The position numbers and the translations under genes were made by a program. This document shows positions 49,160-60,422 of a DNA stretch of 62,326 nucleotides, one piece after another. Each line of letters begins with the position of its first letter. Within the stretch, counting starts at the first letter, position 1. The notes below the pieces were generated by a model, which saw nothing but the letters and a program-made list of their open reading frames with translations, searched no databases and was not told the origin of the DNA. Where the stretch lies: positions 1-62,326 of the forward strand of contig NZ_JACVPB010000002.1 of assembly GCF_018882085.1 (NCBI RefSeq), in the 5' to 3' direction. This DNA comes from Polynucleobacter sp. AP-Reno-20A-A9 (lineage in GTDB: Bacteria; Pseudomonadota; Gammaproteobacteria; Burkholderiales; Burkholderiaceae).

Positions 49160-49295
49160 TAGCCCTACAGGGGGCAAAACCCCCCCTGCAAATCACCTCC
49201 AAAGCCCCACACAGTTTAGAATTGCGGGTTACGGCCATTGGTTTCAAGGTCGAAAAATATCGCAGTTTTCAATTGGTAATTAACGGAGGTTTTGT

Positions 49296-49622
49296 ATGTG
49301 GATTAGTAACGCTTTTGCCCAAGCTCCTGCAGCGGGCGCAGATTCCAATGGCTTGATGAGCTTTCTCCCTTTAATTTTGATGTTTGCAGTTTTGTACTTC
49401 ATCATGATTCGCCCACAAATGAAGCGTCAAAAAGAAACCAAAGCAATGCTTGAGTCATTAGGTGTTGGTGATGAGGTTGTTACTGTTGGCGGCATCATGG
49501 GCAAAGTAACGGCGTTAAAAGACCAAGTGGTTACCGTTGAGATTTCTGCTGGCACTGAAGTGCAAATGCAAAAAGGTGCTATCACTACAGTATTGCCAAA
49601 AGGCACACTGAAGTCTGCTTAA
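49296..49622 (+). CDS. yajC: Preprotein translocase accessory subunit YajC
   Basis: Small inner-membrane partner of SecDF-YidC. It has 108 residues: a periplasmic N-terminus, one transmembrane helix (about 24-43, FLPLILMFAVLYFIMIRPQM), then a cytoplasmic SH3-like domain with GDEVVTVGGIMGKVTALKD and VEISAGTEVQMQKGAITTVLPKG. A GGAGG ribosome-binding site precedes the ATG. The 136-bp gap after tgt contains a C/G-rich inverted repeat (49168-49174 with 49182-49188) but no T-run. Confidence 0.96.
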   Translation: MWISNAFAQAPAAGADSNGLMSFLPLILMFAVLYFIMIRPQMKRQKETKAMLESLGVGDEVVTVGGIMGKVTALKDQVVTVEISAGTEVQMQKGAITTVLPKGTLKSA

Positions 49623-49660
49623 TGCATCCGCTTAATTTGTTTGATTAAAAGTATCTCTAT

Positions 49661-51520
49661 ATGAATCGCTACCCTCTCTGGAAATATCTAGTCATCGCTG
49701 TTGCATTACTGATCGGCGGACTATATTCATTACCCAATTTCTATGGTGAGGCTCCAGCGGTTCAAGTCTCGTCTGCCAAACCAACCATCAAGGTTGATTT
49801 GGCAACCCAGTCTCGTGTCGAAAAAATTCTGGCAGAAGAAAACATTGGTAATACCGGCATCTTCTTTGAAGTCGCTGGCAATGTAGGCTCTATCAAAGTT
49901 CGCTTCAACAATACTGACATTCAGTTGCGTGCACGCGATCTATTGCAGCAAAAATTGAATGTAGATCAAAATGATCCCAACTACACCGTAGCCTTAAATT
50001 TACTGTCCAATACGCCGAGCTGGCTAAGTGCTATCAACGCCTTACCAATGCCACTGGGTCTGGATTTACGTGGCGGTGTTTACTTCCTCCTGCAAGTGGA
50101 TATGAAGGGTGCAGTTCAGAAAAAAGTAACTTCCTTAGCAGGCGATATTCGCAGTCAATTGCGTGACAAGAGCATTCGTCACCAAGGGATTGAGCGTGGT
50201 GCGGACTTTATCTCCATTAACCTGGCTAATGTCGAAGATGCCAATCAAGCGCGCACAGTACTAACAACGGCACAGCCTGAACTGATTTGGCTAATCAAAT
50301 CCAATGGCTCTTTACCTAAATTAGTAGGTGAATTTAAGCCGACCGCTTTAAAGGAAATTCAAGATAATGCCGTTAAACAAAACATCATTACTCTGAATAA
50401 GCGTGTAAATGAGTTGGCAGTTAAAGAGCCAGTGATTCAACAACAAGGTGCTGAGCGTATTGTGGTGCAGTTACCTGGCGTACAAGATACGGCTCGTGCC
50501 AAAGACATTATTGGTCGTACAGCAACACTAGAGTCTCGCTTGGCTGACCCCTTGGTTTCCACCATTGGCTTAGGCGAAACTCCTCCTCCAGGCATGGACA
50601 CTTTCCGATTTGGTGAAAACCGCTTGGGTGTATTTAAAAAATCAGTCATCTTCAGTGGAGATCGCATTACTGATGCAAGCGCTGGCTTTGATCAAAACCA
50701 ACGTCCTGCCGTAAACATCTCCCTGGATGCTGCTGGTGGTCGAGTGATGCAAGAAGTGACTCGCGAAAATATCGGCAAGCCAATGGGCATGATCTTGTTC
50801 GAAAAGGGTAAAGGCGAAGTTCTCACCATTGCTACTATTCAAAGTGAGTTTGGCTCTAAGTTCCAGATCACCGGTCAACCTACCACCGCGAGCGCCAATG
50901 ACTTAGCCCTCCTCTTGCGCGCTGGCTCATTAGCAGCGCCAATGGAAATCATTGAAGAACGCACTATCGGACCAAGCCTAGGCGCAGAAAATATTGAGAA
51001 GGGCTTTAAGTCGCTCTTAATTGGCTTTACTGCTATCGCAATTTTTATGATGGCCTACTACTTACTGTTTGGTACTTTCTCTGTTGTTGCATTAGCAGTG
51101 AACTTGCTCTTGCTCATCTCGGTGTTATCAATGTTGCAAGCAACCCTCACCTTGCCTGGTATCGCTGCGATGGCTTTGGCTCTCGGTATGGCGATTGACT
51201 CCAACGTGTTGATTAACGAGCGCATTCGCGAAGAGTTACGTAACGGAGCCTCACCACAAACGGCGATTTCCGTAGGCTTCGATAAAGCTTGGGCAACGAT
51301 TCTGGACTCCAACGTAACAACTTTGATTGCCGGTCTAGCCTTATTAGCGTTCGGATCAGGTCCCATCAAAGGCTTCGCAGTGGTTCACTGCTTAGGTATT
51401 CTGACTTCAATGTTCTCGGCTGTCTTCTTCTCGCGTGGCCTTGTTAACCTCTGGTACGGCAGACATAAGAAGATTCAAAAACTCGCTATCGGCCAAGTTT
51501 GGCGCCCACAGGAGAAATAA
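49661..51520 (+). CDS. secD: Protein translocase subunit SecD
   Basis: Proton-motive-force-driven accessory subunit that helps pull secreted proteins into the periplasm. It has 619 residues. TM1 lies near the N-terminus (WKYLVIAVALLIGGLYSLPN), then comes a large periplasmic domain with GLDLRGGVYFLLQVDM and VQLPGVQDTARAKDIIG, and a C-terminal block of five helices with IGPSLGAENIEKG, MALALGMAIDSNVLINERIREELR and TLIAGLALLAFGSGPIKGFA. SecF begins three bases after its stop. Confidence 0.97.
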   Translation: MNRYPLWKYLVIAVALLIGGLYSLPNFYGEAPAVQVSSAKPTIKVDLATQSRVEKILAEENIGNTGIFFEVAGNVGSIKVRFNNTDIQLRARDLLQQKLNVDQNDPNYTVALNLLSNTPSWLSAINALPMPLGLDLRGGVYFLLQVDMKGAVQKKVTSLAGDIRSQLRDKSIRHQGIERGADFISINLANVEDANQARTVLTTAQPELIWLIKSNGSLPKLVGEFKPTALKEIQDNAVKQNIITLNKRVNELAVKEPVIQQQGAERIVVQLPGVQDTARAKDIIGRTATLESRLADPLVSTIGLGETPPPGMDTFRFGENRLGVFKKSVIFSGDRITDASAGFDQNQRPAVNISLDAAGGRVMQEVTRENIGKPMGMILFEKGKGEVLTIATIQSEFGSKFQITGQPTTASANDLALLLRAGSLAAPMEIIEERTIGPSLGAENIEKGFKSLLIGFTAIAIFMMAYYLLFGTFSVVALAVNLLLLISVLSMLQATLTLPGIAAMALALGMAIDSNVLINERIREELRNGASPQTAISVGFDKAWATILDSNVTTLIAGLALLAFGSGPIKGFAVVHCLGILTSMFSAVFFSRGLVNLWYGRHKKIQKLAIGQVWRPQEK

Positions 51521-51523
51521 GCC

Positions 51524-52498
51524 ATGGAATTTTTCCGAATCAAAAAAGATATTCCCTTTATGCGCCATGCATTGGTGCTCAATGCGATTTCTTTAATCAC
51601 TTTTTTAGCTGCAGTCTTTTTCCTCTGGCATAACGGCCTACACCTATCCATCGAATTTACTGGCGGTACGGTGATGGAAGTCAGCTACCCACAGACTGCG
51701 CCACTGGACTCTATTCGCTCCAAAGTCGAGAAGCTTGGCTATGCCGATACTCAGATTCAGAACTTTGGTAGCTCACGTGATGTAATGATTCGCCTGCCTT
51801 TACAAAAAGATGCGGAAGGTAAGTTGATCTCCTCTGCCGACCAAAGCACTGCAGTTATGCAGGCACTGGAACCAGCGATTACTGGCGTGAAGTTGCAACG
51901 AGTTGAGTTTGTTGGTCCACAGGTAGGTCAAGAACTGGCTATTGATGGCTTAAAAGCACTCATCTTTGTGATCATTGGCATCGTGGTGTATCTATCCTTC
52001 CGTTTTGAGTGGAAGTTTGCGCTCGCTGGCATCATTGCGAACTTACATGACGTTGTCATTATTTTGGGCTTCTTTGCCTTCTTCCAGTGGGAGTTCTCAC
52101 TCTCAGTCCTGGCGGCCGTTCTCGCAGTGTTAGGTTACTCAGTCAACGAATCTGTGGTGATCTTTGACCGTATTCGTGAGAACTTCCGCAAATACCGCAA
52201 GATGAATACCCGTGAAATCATTGATAACGCGATTACTAGCACCATCAGTCGTACCGTTATTACCCACGGTAGTACTGAGATGATGGTTCTAGCAATGCTG
52301 GTCTTTGGTGGCCCCACACTCTTCTATTTCGCCTTAGCGCTGACCATTGGTATTTTGTTTGGTATCTACTCTTCAGTCTTCGTGGCTGCAGCATTGGCCA
52401 TGTGGCTTGGTGTTACACGTGAAGATTTAGTGAAGGGTGATAAAAAGCCGGATGATGATGCTCGAAAAGATGACCCCAACTACGGAGCGCGGGTCTAA
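51524..52498 (+). CDS. secF: Protein translocase subunit SecF
   Basis: Partner of SecD. It has 324 residues and six predicted membrane helices: TM1 near 18-36, the EFTGGTVMEVSYP motif and a small periplasmic domain, then IVVYLSFRFEWKFALAGIIA, LHDVVIILGFFAFFQWEFSL, VLGYSVNESVVIFDRIRENFR and ISRTVITHGSTEMMVLAML. AGGAG precedes the ATG and lies at the end of secD. The C-terminus is charged and short. No clear terminator was seen before the convergent waaA stop 14 bp away. Confidence 0.97.
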   Translation: MEFFRIKKDIPFMRHALVLNAISLITFLAAVFFLWHNGLHLSIEFTGGTVMEVSYPQTAPLDSIRSKVEKLGYADTQIQNFGSSRDVMIRLPLQKDAEGKLISSADQSTAVMQALEPAITGVKLQRVEFVGPQVGQELAIDGLKALIFVIIGIVVYLSFRFEWKFALAGIIANLHDVVIILGFFAFFQWEFSLSVLAAVLAVLGYSVNESVVIFDRIRENFRKYRKMNTREIIDNAITSTISRTVITHGSTEMMVLAMLVFGGPTLFYFALALTIGILFGIYSSVFVAAALAMWLGVTREDLVKGDKKPDDDARKDDPNYGARV

Positions 52499-52512
52499 CC
52501 CAATCTTTTAGT

Positions 52513-55325
<2,813 letters not shown>

Positions 55326-55339
55326 CTATACTTGAGGCC

Positions 55340-55954
55340 ATGAAACTTATCGGATCCCTCACCAGCCCCTATGTACGTAAAGTACGCATTGTTTTTAACG
55401 AGAAAAAGGTCGATGTTGACCTCGAATTAGAGAATGTTTGGGCTGCAGACACCAAAATTGCCCTTACCAACCCCCTGGGGAAGGTTCCCTGCCTTATGGC
55501 TGACGATGGAGAGGCTATCTATGACTCCCGCGTCATTGCTGAATACGCTGATGGCCTGAGCCCAGTCAGCAAGCTTATTCCGACTGATAACCGCGAGCGT
55601 GCTGCCGTGAAAACCTGGGAAGCGCTAGCAGACGGAGTGATGGATGCTGGAATTTTGGCCCGTTTGGAACGTACTTTGCGTCCAGCAGAGCAACAAAGCC
55701 AAACTTGGTATGACCGTCAAATGGGCAAGATTAATGCAGCCCTACGTCAAATGTCTGAACAACTTGGTGGAAATGCTTGGTGTCACGGCAATCAAATCAC
55801 CTTGGCAGATATCGCCGTAGGTTGCGCAATCGGATATTTATTATTTCGCTTTCCAGAAGTGAAATGGCAAACCCAATATCCAAACTTAGATCGTCTGTAT
55901 CAAAAATTATTGCAGCGACCATCTTTTGTTGAAACCGAACCACCTGCTGCTTAA
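55340..55954 (+). CDS. Glutathione S-transferase family protein
   Basis: A 204-residue protein from the ATG at 55340. The thioredoxin-like N-domain shows MKLIGSLTSPYVRKVRIVFN, with Ser9 in the place of the usual catalytic Ser/Cys, then NPLGKVPCLMADDGEAIYDS with the cis-Pro and glutathione-binding DS. The helical C-domain contains ITLADIAVGCAIGYLLFRFP with the N-capping motif. It resembles the YfcF/YibF-like bacterial branch; the substrate is unknown. A bidirectional-looking terminator follows. Confidence 0.93.
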   Translation: MKLIGSLTSPYVRKVRIVFNEKKVDVDLELENVWAADTKIALTNPLGKVPCLMADDGEAIYDSRVIAEYADGLSPVSKLIPTDNRERAAVKTWEALADGVMDAGILARLERTLRPAEQQSQTWYDRQMGKINAALRQMSEQLGGNAWCHGNQITLADIAVGCAIGYLLFRFPEVKWQTQYPNLDRLYQKLLQRPSFVETEPPAA

Positions 55955-55972
55955 TTAATTTGATGCTTAATT

Positions 55973-56004
55973 AAAAATGCCAATCAGTTTTGATTGGCAT
56001 TTTT
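55973..56004. terminator. Terminator between the GST-like gene and mnmA
   Basis: A perfect 10-bp stem (55977-55986 with 55991-56000, ATGCCAATCA/TGATTGGCAT) with a GTTT loop is flanked by an A-run on the left and a T-run on the right. It can serve both the rightward GST-like gene and the leftward mnmA gene, whose stop is 20 bases away. Confidence 0.93.
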
Positions 56005-56023
56005 GCATTTGCTGTTTGAAAAA

Positions 56024-57136
56024 TTATGAGGAAATAATTCCGCCACCTAAACAAATATCCCCGTCATATAAGACAGCGGATTGTCCAGGTGTAACAGCCC
56101 ACTGTGCCTCTGGAAAACTCAAGTCAAAACTTAGCGCATCATCACCAGCACTCAAAGCGCAAGCAGCGTCTGTTTGTCGATAACGCGTCTTAGCAGAATA
56201 ATTTCCAGGCGTTGGTGCCACGCCAGAAACCCAGCTGGCATCCATAGCAGAAAGCTTGTTAGCCAATAGCCACGGGTGTTCGTGGCCTTGCGCTACATAC
56301 AAGGTGTTGTTAGGAACGTCCTTACGAGCCACATACCAAGCATCACCATTACCGTCCTGACTACCGCCTAAACCAATGCCCTTGCGTTGACCTAAGGTGA
56401 AGAAGGCCAAGCCCATATGCTCACCAACCGTCTTACCTTCTGGCGTTTTAATCGGGCCAGGTACGCGCGGTAAATAGCGATTTAAGAATTCTCTAAAAGG
56501 ACGTTCGCCAATAAAGCAAATTCCGGTGGAATCTTTCTTTTTGGCATTGTGCAAACCAATTTGCTCGGCAATTTTTCTGACTTCCGTTTTTGGAATCTCT
56601 CCAAGCGGGAACATCACGTTTGCTAATTGTTGCTGCGTTAGGCGATGCAAGAAATAACTTTGGTCTTTACTGGCATCGACAGCTTTTAACAATTGCACTT
56701 TGCCACCCTCATGACGAACACGCGCATAGTGGCCTGTTGCAATTGCATCAGCACCCAAACACATGGCGTGATCTAGGAAAGCTTTGAACTTAATTTCGGC
56801 GTTACATAAAACATCGGGATTAGGTGTTCTCCCTGCAGCGTACTCACGCAAGAAATCAGCAAATACACGCTCACGATATTCGGCGGCAAAATTGACTGCT
56901 TCGACGTCGATTCCGATCATATCGGCGACTGAAACCACATCGAGCCAGTCCTGACGAGCAGAACAGTACTCATCGTTATCGTCATCTTCCCAATTTTTCA
57001 TAAAAAGGCCAATAACTTCAAAGCCTTGCTCCTTGAGCATCCAGGCAGCAACCGACGAATCTACCCCTCCAGACATGCCAATAACGACTTTCTTGGGCTG
57101 AGAGGACGGGATTGAGGAAGAATTGAGCGGGATCAT
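56024..57136 (-). CDS. mnmA: tRNA-specific 2-thiouridylase MnmA
   Basis: Thiolates U34 of tRNAs for Lys, Glu and Gln using sulfur relayed from IscS and the Tus proteins. From the ATG at 57136 it has 370 residues. The PP-loop is [17 protein letters not shown]. The two catalytic cysteines are visible: Cys111 in [12 protein letters not shown] and Cys207 in [13 protein letters not shown]. The tRNA-recognition GHYAR and the central [10 protein letters not shown] also fit. A TTG one codon upstream is an alternative start. The first 15 residues are Ser/Pro-rich and variable. Confidence 0.97.
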   Translation of the reverse strand: MIPLNSSSIPSSQPKKVVIGMSGGVDSSVAAWMLKEQGFEVIGLFMKNWEDDDNDEYCSARQDWLDVVSVADMIGIDVEAVNFAAEYRERVFADFLREYAAGRTPNPDVLCNAEIKFKAFLDHAMCLGADAIATGHYARVRHEGGKVQLLKAVDASKDQSYFLHRLTQQQLANVMFPLGEIPKTEVRKIAEQIGLHNAKKKDSTGICFIGERPFREFLNRYLPRVPGPIKTPEGKTVGEHMGLAFFTLGQRKGIGLGGSQDGNGDAWYVARKDVPNNTLYVAQGHEHPWLLANKLSAMDASWVSGVAPTPGNYSAKTRYRQTDAACALSAGDDALSFDLSFPEAQWAVTPGQSAVLYDGDICLGGGIISS

Positions 57137-57312
57137 CAAAAAATGCGAAAATTCAATATAAGCTTACAGACCATATTGTAGAAGTCTTAGCCTGATTTCA
57201 CAGAATTCCAGGCAAAAACCAAACAAAATGGCTGAGGAGTAAGTAAATGGGTGCAATTAGCCCTATTTAACTAAAATAGATTTTTTATAAATTTTGCTTT
57301 TGGAGACATGCC

Positions 57313-58443
57313 ATGCGCATAGGAGTGCCACTGGAAACAAGGCCCGGGGAAACTCGAGTAGCCGCCACACCAGAAACCGTTAAAAAATTAATTGGTCAAG
57401 GTCATACCGTCGTTATTCAAAAAGACGCCGGAGTAAAAGCCAGTCAACCTGACTCCGCTTACGAAGCTGTGGGCGCCAGCATTGGTAGCGCTGCAGATGC
57501 GTTCGGCGCAGAGATTGTTCTCAAAGTACGCGCGCCTGAAGCAGCCGAACTCAAACAAATTAAATCCGGTACCGTGCTTTTGGGCATGCTCGATCCATTT
57601 GATAACGACATGATTGCAGCGATGGCTGCGCAAGGTGTAACTGCATTTTCATTAGAGGCTGCACCACGCACAACACGCGCACAAAGCATGGACGTTTTAT
57701 CTTCCCAGGCAAACATTGCTGGCTACAAAGCAGTATTAGTTGCTGCAAATGAATATCAACGCTTCATGCCTATGCTGATGACTGCTGCAGGAACTGTTAA
57801 AGCAGCACGCATACTAATCCTAGGTGCCGGAGTTGCAGGCTTGCAAGCGATTGCTACAGCAAAACGTCTTGGTGCCGTGATTGAAGCATCTGATGTGCGT
57901 CCAGCAGCTAAAGAACAAATCGAATCATTAGGTGCGAAGTTTGTTGACGTTCCTTATGAAACTGATGAAGAGCGTGAGATTGCACAAGGTGTTGGTGGTT
58001 ATGCCCGCCCAATGCCTGAAGCCTGGATGAAGCGTCAAGCGGCCTTGGTTGCAGAACGCGCGCAACAAGCTGACATTGTGATCACCACTGCATTGATTCC
58101 AGGACGCAAGCCGCCTGTACTTTTGCATAGCGACACTGTTGCAAATATGAAGCCAGGCTCAATCGTGATCGACTTGGCTGCAGGTAAAGGTGATAACGGT
58201 TCAGGCAACTGCCCGTTAACGCAAGCAGATAAAGTAGTAGATGTGAATGGCGTGAAGATTGTTGGCTACACCAACCTAGCCAGTATGGTTGCAGCAGATG
58301 CTTCCGCTCTCTACTCACGCAACTTGCTCGATTTCATGAAACTCATTGTGGATAAAGAAGCTAAGTTAGTTATCCCAAGTGATGATGACATCGTCACTGC
58401 TTGCTTAATGTGTCGTGATGGTCAAGCCATCCGCAAAAACTAA
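57313..58443 (+). CDS. pntAA: NAD(P) transhydrogenase subunit alpha part 1 (PntAA)
   Basis: NAD(H)-binding domain I of the proton-translocating transhydrogenase. It has 376 residues: RIGVPLETRPGETRVAATPE at the start, the RQD-loop-like PRTTRAQSMDVLSSQANIAG, and the dinucleotide fold ILILGAGVAGLQAIATAKRLGA with EASDVRP. In E. coli this domain is fused to the first membrane helices as PntA; here the alpha subunit is split, as in Rhodospirillum rubrum. A GGAGA ribosome-binding site precedes the ATG, and pntAB follows after 24 bp. Confidence 0.97.
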   Translation: MRIGVPLETRPGETRVAATPETVKKLIGQGHTVVIQKDAGVKASQPDSAYEAVGASIGSAADAFGAEIVLKVRAPEAAELKQIKSGTVLLGMLDPFDNDMIAAMAAQGVTAFSLEAAPRTTRAQSMDVLSSQANIAGYKAVLVAANEYQRFMPMLMTAAGTVKAARILILGAGVAGLQAIATAKRLGAVIEASDVRPAAKEQIESLGAKFVDVPYETDEEREIAQGVGGYARPMPEAWMKRQAALVAERAQQADIVITTALIPGRKPPVLLHSDTVANMKPGSIVIDLAAGKGDNGSGNCPLTQADKVVDVNGVKIVGYTNLASMVAADASALYSRNLLDFMKLIVDKEAKLVIPSDDDIVTACLMCRDGQAIRKN

Positions 58444-58467
58444 TAGTAAAAATACTAAGGAAACACT

Positions 58468-58806
58468 ATGGATCTCGCTGCCTTTCAAAGCATCCTCACC
58501 GTTCAAAACATTACCGTGTTTGTATTGGCCATTTTTGTTGGCTATCACGTAGTTTGGAACGTAACTCCAGCATTGCATACTCCTTTAATGGCGGTGACTA
58601 ATGCCATCTCCGGCATCATCATCGTCGGCGCATTGCTCCAAACTGAAGTTATCGGTGGCGATGAAATCACTCTCACCAGCATCATTGGTGCAGTGGCGGT
58701 ATTTCTCGCGTCTATCAATATTTTTGGTGGCTTTATGGTCACCCGTCGCATGCTTGAAATGTTCAAGAAAAAAGCTCCTAAAGCTGATGCGGCTGGAACC
58801 AAATAA
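58468..58806 (+). CDS. pntAB: NAD(P) transhydrogenase subunit alpha part 2 (PntAB)
   Basis: Short membrane subunit of 112 residues with three to four hydrophobic helices. It shows the family segments [35 protein letters not shown] and [20 protein letters not shown]. It corresponds to the C-terminal membrane part of fused PntA and assembles with PntB helices to form the proton channel. AAGGAAA lies just before the ATG. It sits between pntAA and pntB on one transcript. Confidence 0.96.
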   Translation: MDLAAFQSILTVQNITVFVLAIFVGYHVVWNVTPALHTPLMAVTNAISGIIIVGALLQTEVIGGDEITLTSIIGAVAVFLASINIFGGFMVTRRMLEMFKKKAPKADAAGTK

Positions 58807-58839
58807 ACCTAGAACAAGACCTATATAGAGACCAAAACT

Positions 58840-60207
58840 ATGTCAAACATAACCGCTATTTCTTATCTCATTTCATCGGTGTTGTTCATCCTCGCTTTGC
58901 GTGGCTTGTCTTCACCAACCACCTCACGCCAAGGCAATACATTCGGCATGATTGGTATGTTGTTAGCAGTTGTCACCACTTTCTTCATTCCTGATTTCAA
59001 ACCAGTCATCTCTTTGATCGGCGTTGCAATTGTGGGTGGCGCGATTATTGGAACCATTGCCGCTAAACGCGTGCAAATGACCAAGATGCCTGAGTTAGTT
59101 GCTTTGATGCACTCCTTCGTAGGTTTGTCAGCCGTTTTAATTGCGATTGCCGCTGTATTTAATCCAGCCCATGACCATACTGGCGCGCAGAAGATCGAGC
59201 TCTTCATCGGCGCATTCATTGGCGCGATTACTTTTACTGCATCCGTGATTGCATTCGGTAAGTTATCTGGCAAGGTCAGTGGTAAGCCAGTGACTTTTGC
59301 TGGTCAACATTTACTCAACCTAATTTTGGCCGTTTCGATGGTTGGTGCCGGCGTTGCCTATTACATGGGTGATAGCCACGGAGCCTTCTTGGCAATGTGT
59401 GCCATTGCTTTGGTATTGGGCGTGACCTTGATCATCCCTATCGGTGGCGCTGATATGCCAGTAGTTGTATCGATGCTCAATAGCTATTCTGGATGGGCTG
59501 CAGCCGGTATTGGTTTCACATTGAACAACCCAGTGTTGATTATTGCGGGTGCTTGCGTAGGCTCATCCGGTGCGATTCTTTCATACATCATGTGTAAGGC
59601 AATGAACCGTTCCATTCTGGCTGTATTGCTCGGCGGCTTTGGCGCTGAAGCTGCTGCCGGCGGTGGCGATGATGGTGGCCCTAAGAACTACAAAACAGGA
59701 TCACCTGAAGATGCGGCGTTCCTCATGGAAAATGCTGACACTGTAATCATTGTTCCAGGTTACGGCTTGGCAGTGGCTCGCGCTCAACATGCCCTCAAAG
59801 AATTGACTGAAAAGTTAACTCATCATGGCGTGACCGTGAAATATGCGATTCATCCCGTAGCAGGTCGTATGCCTGGTCACATGAACGTACTATTGGCTGA
59901 AGCTGAAGTACCATACGATCAAGTATTTGAGATGGAAGACATCAACAGCGACTTTGGTCAGGCTGACGTAGTGCTAGTGCTTGGTGCCAACGACGTAGTG
60001 AACCCTGCCGCACGCACTCCAGGTAGCCCAATCTTTGGTATGCCAATCTTGGAAGCATTTAAAGCCAAAACTATCATCGTCAATAAGCGTTCGATGGCAG
60101 CTGGCTATGCCGGTCTAGATAACGAACTCTTCTACATGGATAAAACCATGATGGTCTTCGGTGATGCGAAGAAAGTGGTTGAGGAGATGGTCAAGGCTGT
60201 TGAGTAA
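58840..60207 (+). CDS. pntB: NAD(P) transhydrogenase subunit beta
   Basis: Completes the transhydrogenase, coupling inward proton flow to NADPH formation. It has 455 residues: about nine membrane helices in the first 260, including the conserved ADMPVVVSMLNSYSGWAAAG, then the NADP(H)-binding domain III with VIIVPGYGLAVARAQHALKE, HPVAGRMPGHMNVLLAEA and VLVLGANDVVNPAAR, and KRSMAAGYAGLDNELF near the end. The transcript probably ends at the inverted repeat around 60259-60304. Confidence 0.97.
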   Translation: MSNITAISYLISSVLFILALRGLSSPTTSRQGNTFGMIGMLLAVVTTFFIPDFKPVISLIGVAIVGGAIIGTIAAKRVQMTKMPELVALMHSFVGLSAVLIAIAAVFNPAHDHTGAQKIELFIGAFIGAITFTASVIAFGKLSGKVSGKPVTFAGQHLLNLILAVSMVGAGVAYYMGDSHGAFLAMCAIALVLGVTLIIPIGGADMPVVVSMLNSYSGWAAAGIGFTLNNPVLIIAGACVGSSGAILSYIMCKAMNRSILAVLLGGFGAEAAAGGGDDGGPKNYKTGSPEDAAFLMENADTVIIVPGYGLAVARAQHALKELTEKLTHHGVTVKYAIHPVAGRMPGHMNVLLAEAEVPYDQVFEMEDINSDFGQADVVLVLGANDVVNPAARTPGSPIFGMPILEAFKAKTIIVNKRSMAAGYAGLDNELFYMDKTMMVFGDAKKVVEEMVKAVE

Positions 60208-60422
60208 ATCTTCGTTCGCTAAGTTTTCTGCGTGATTTCGTAGTCACGTAAATCATTTAGGACGGTAGTTGGTGGGTAATTAAACACTGACATCCGTCCT
60301 TTTTCATTGCTTTAAATTAGCGCAAAAAATCACTCTGTCCATTTCCAGTCCATTTGGAACGGGATGTATAGCATTTATGCTGCGAAAGACTATGCAAGCA
60401 TGATTATTAGCGCTAGCTGCGC
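60208..60422. other. Intergenic region between pntB and the GT41 gene
   Basis: This 215-bp convergent gap holds an AGGACGG/CCGTCCT pair (60259-60265 with 60294-60300) followed by TTTTT, a possible pntB terminator despite its 28-base loop. There is also a short inverted repeat AGCAT/ATGCT near 60370-60381, and a 5-bp hairpin (60409-60413 with 60419-60423) that runs into the GT41 stop codon. No tRNA, attachment site or ORF was recognised. Confidence 0.45.

Noticed and set aside
49168..49188. CAGGGGG/CCCCCTG inverted repeat after tgt as a terminator
   Set aside because: No T-run follows, and the conserved tgt-yajC-secDF arrangement suggests transcription continues through it.
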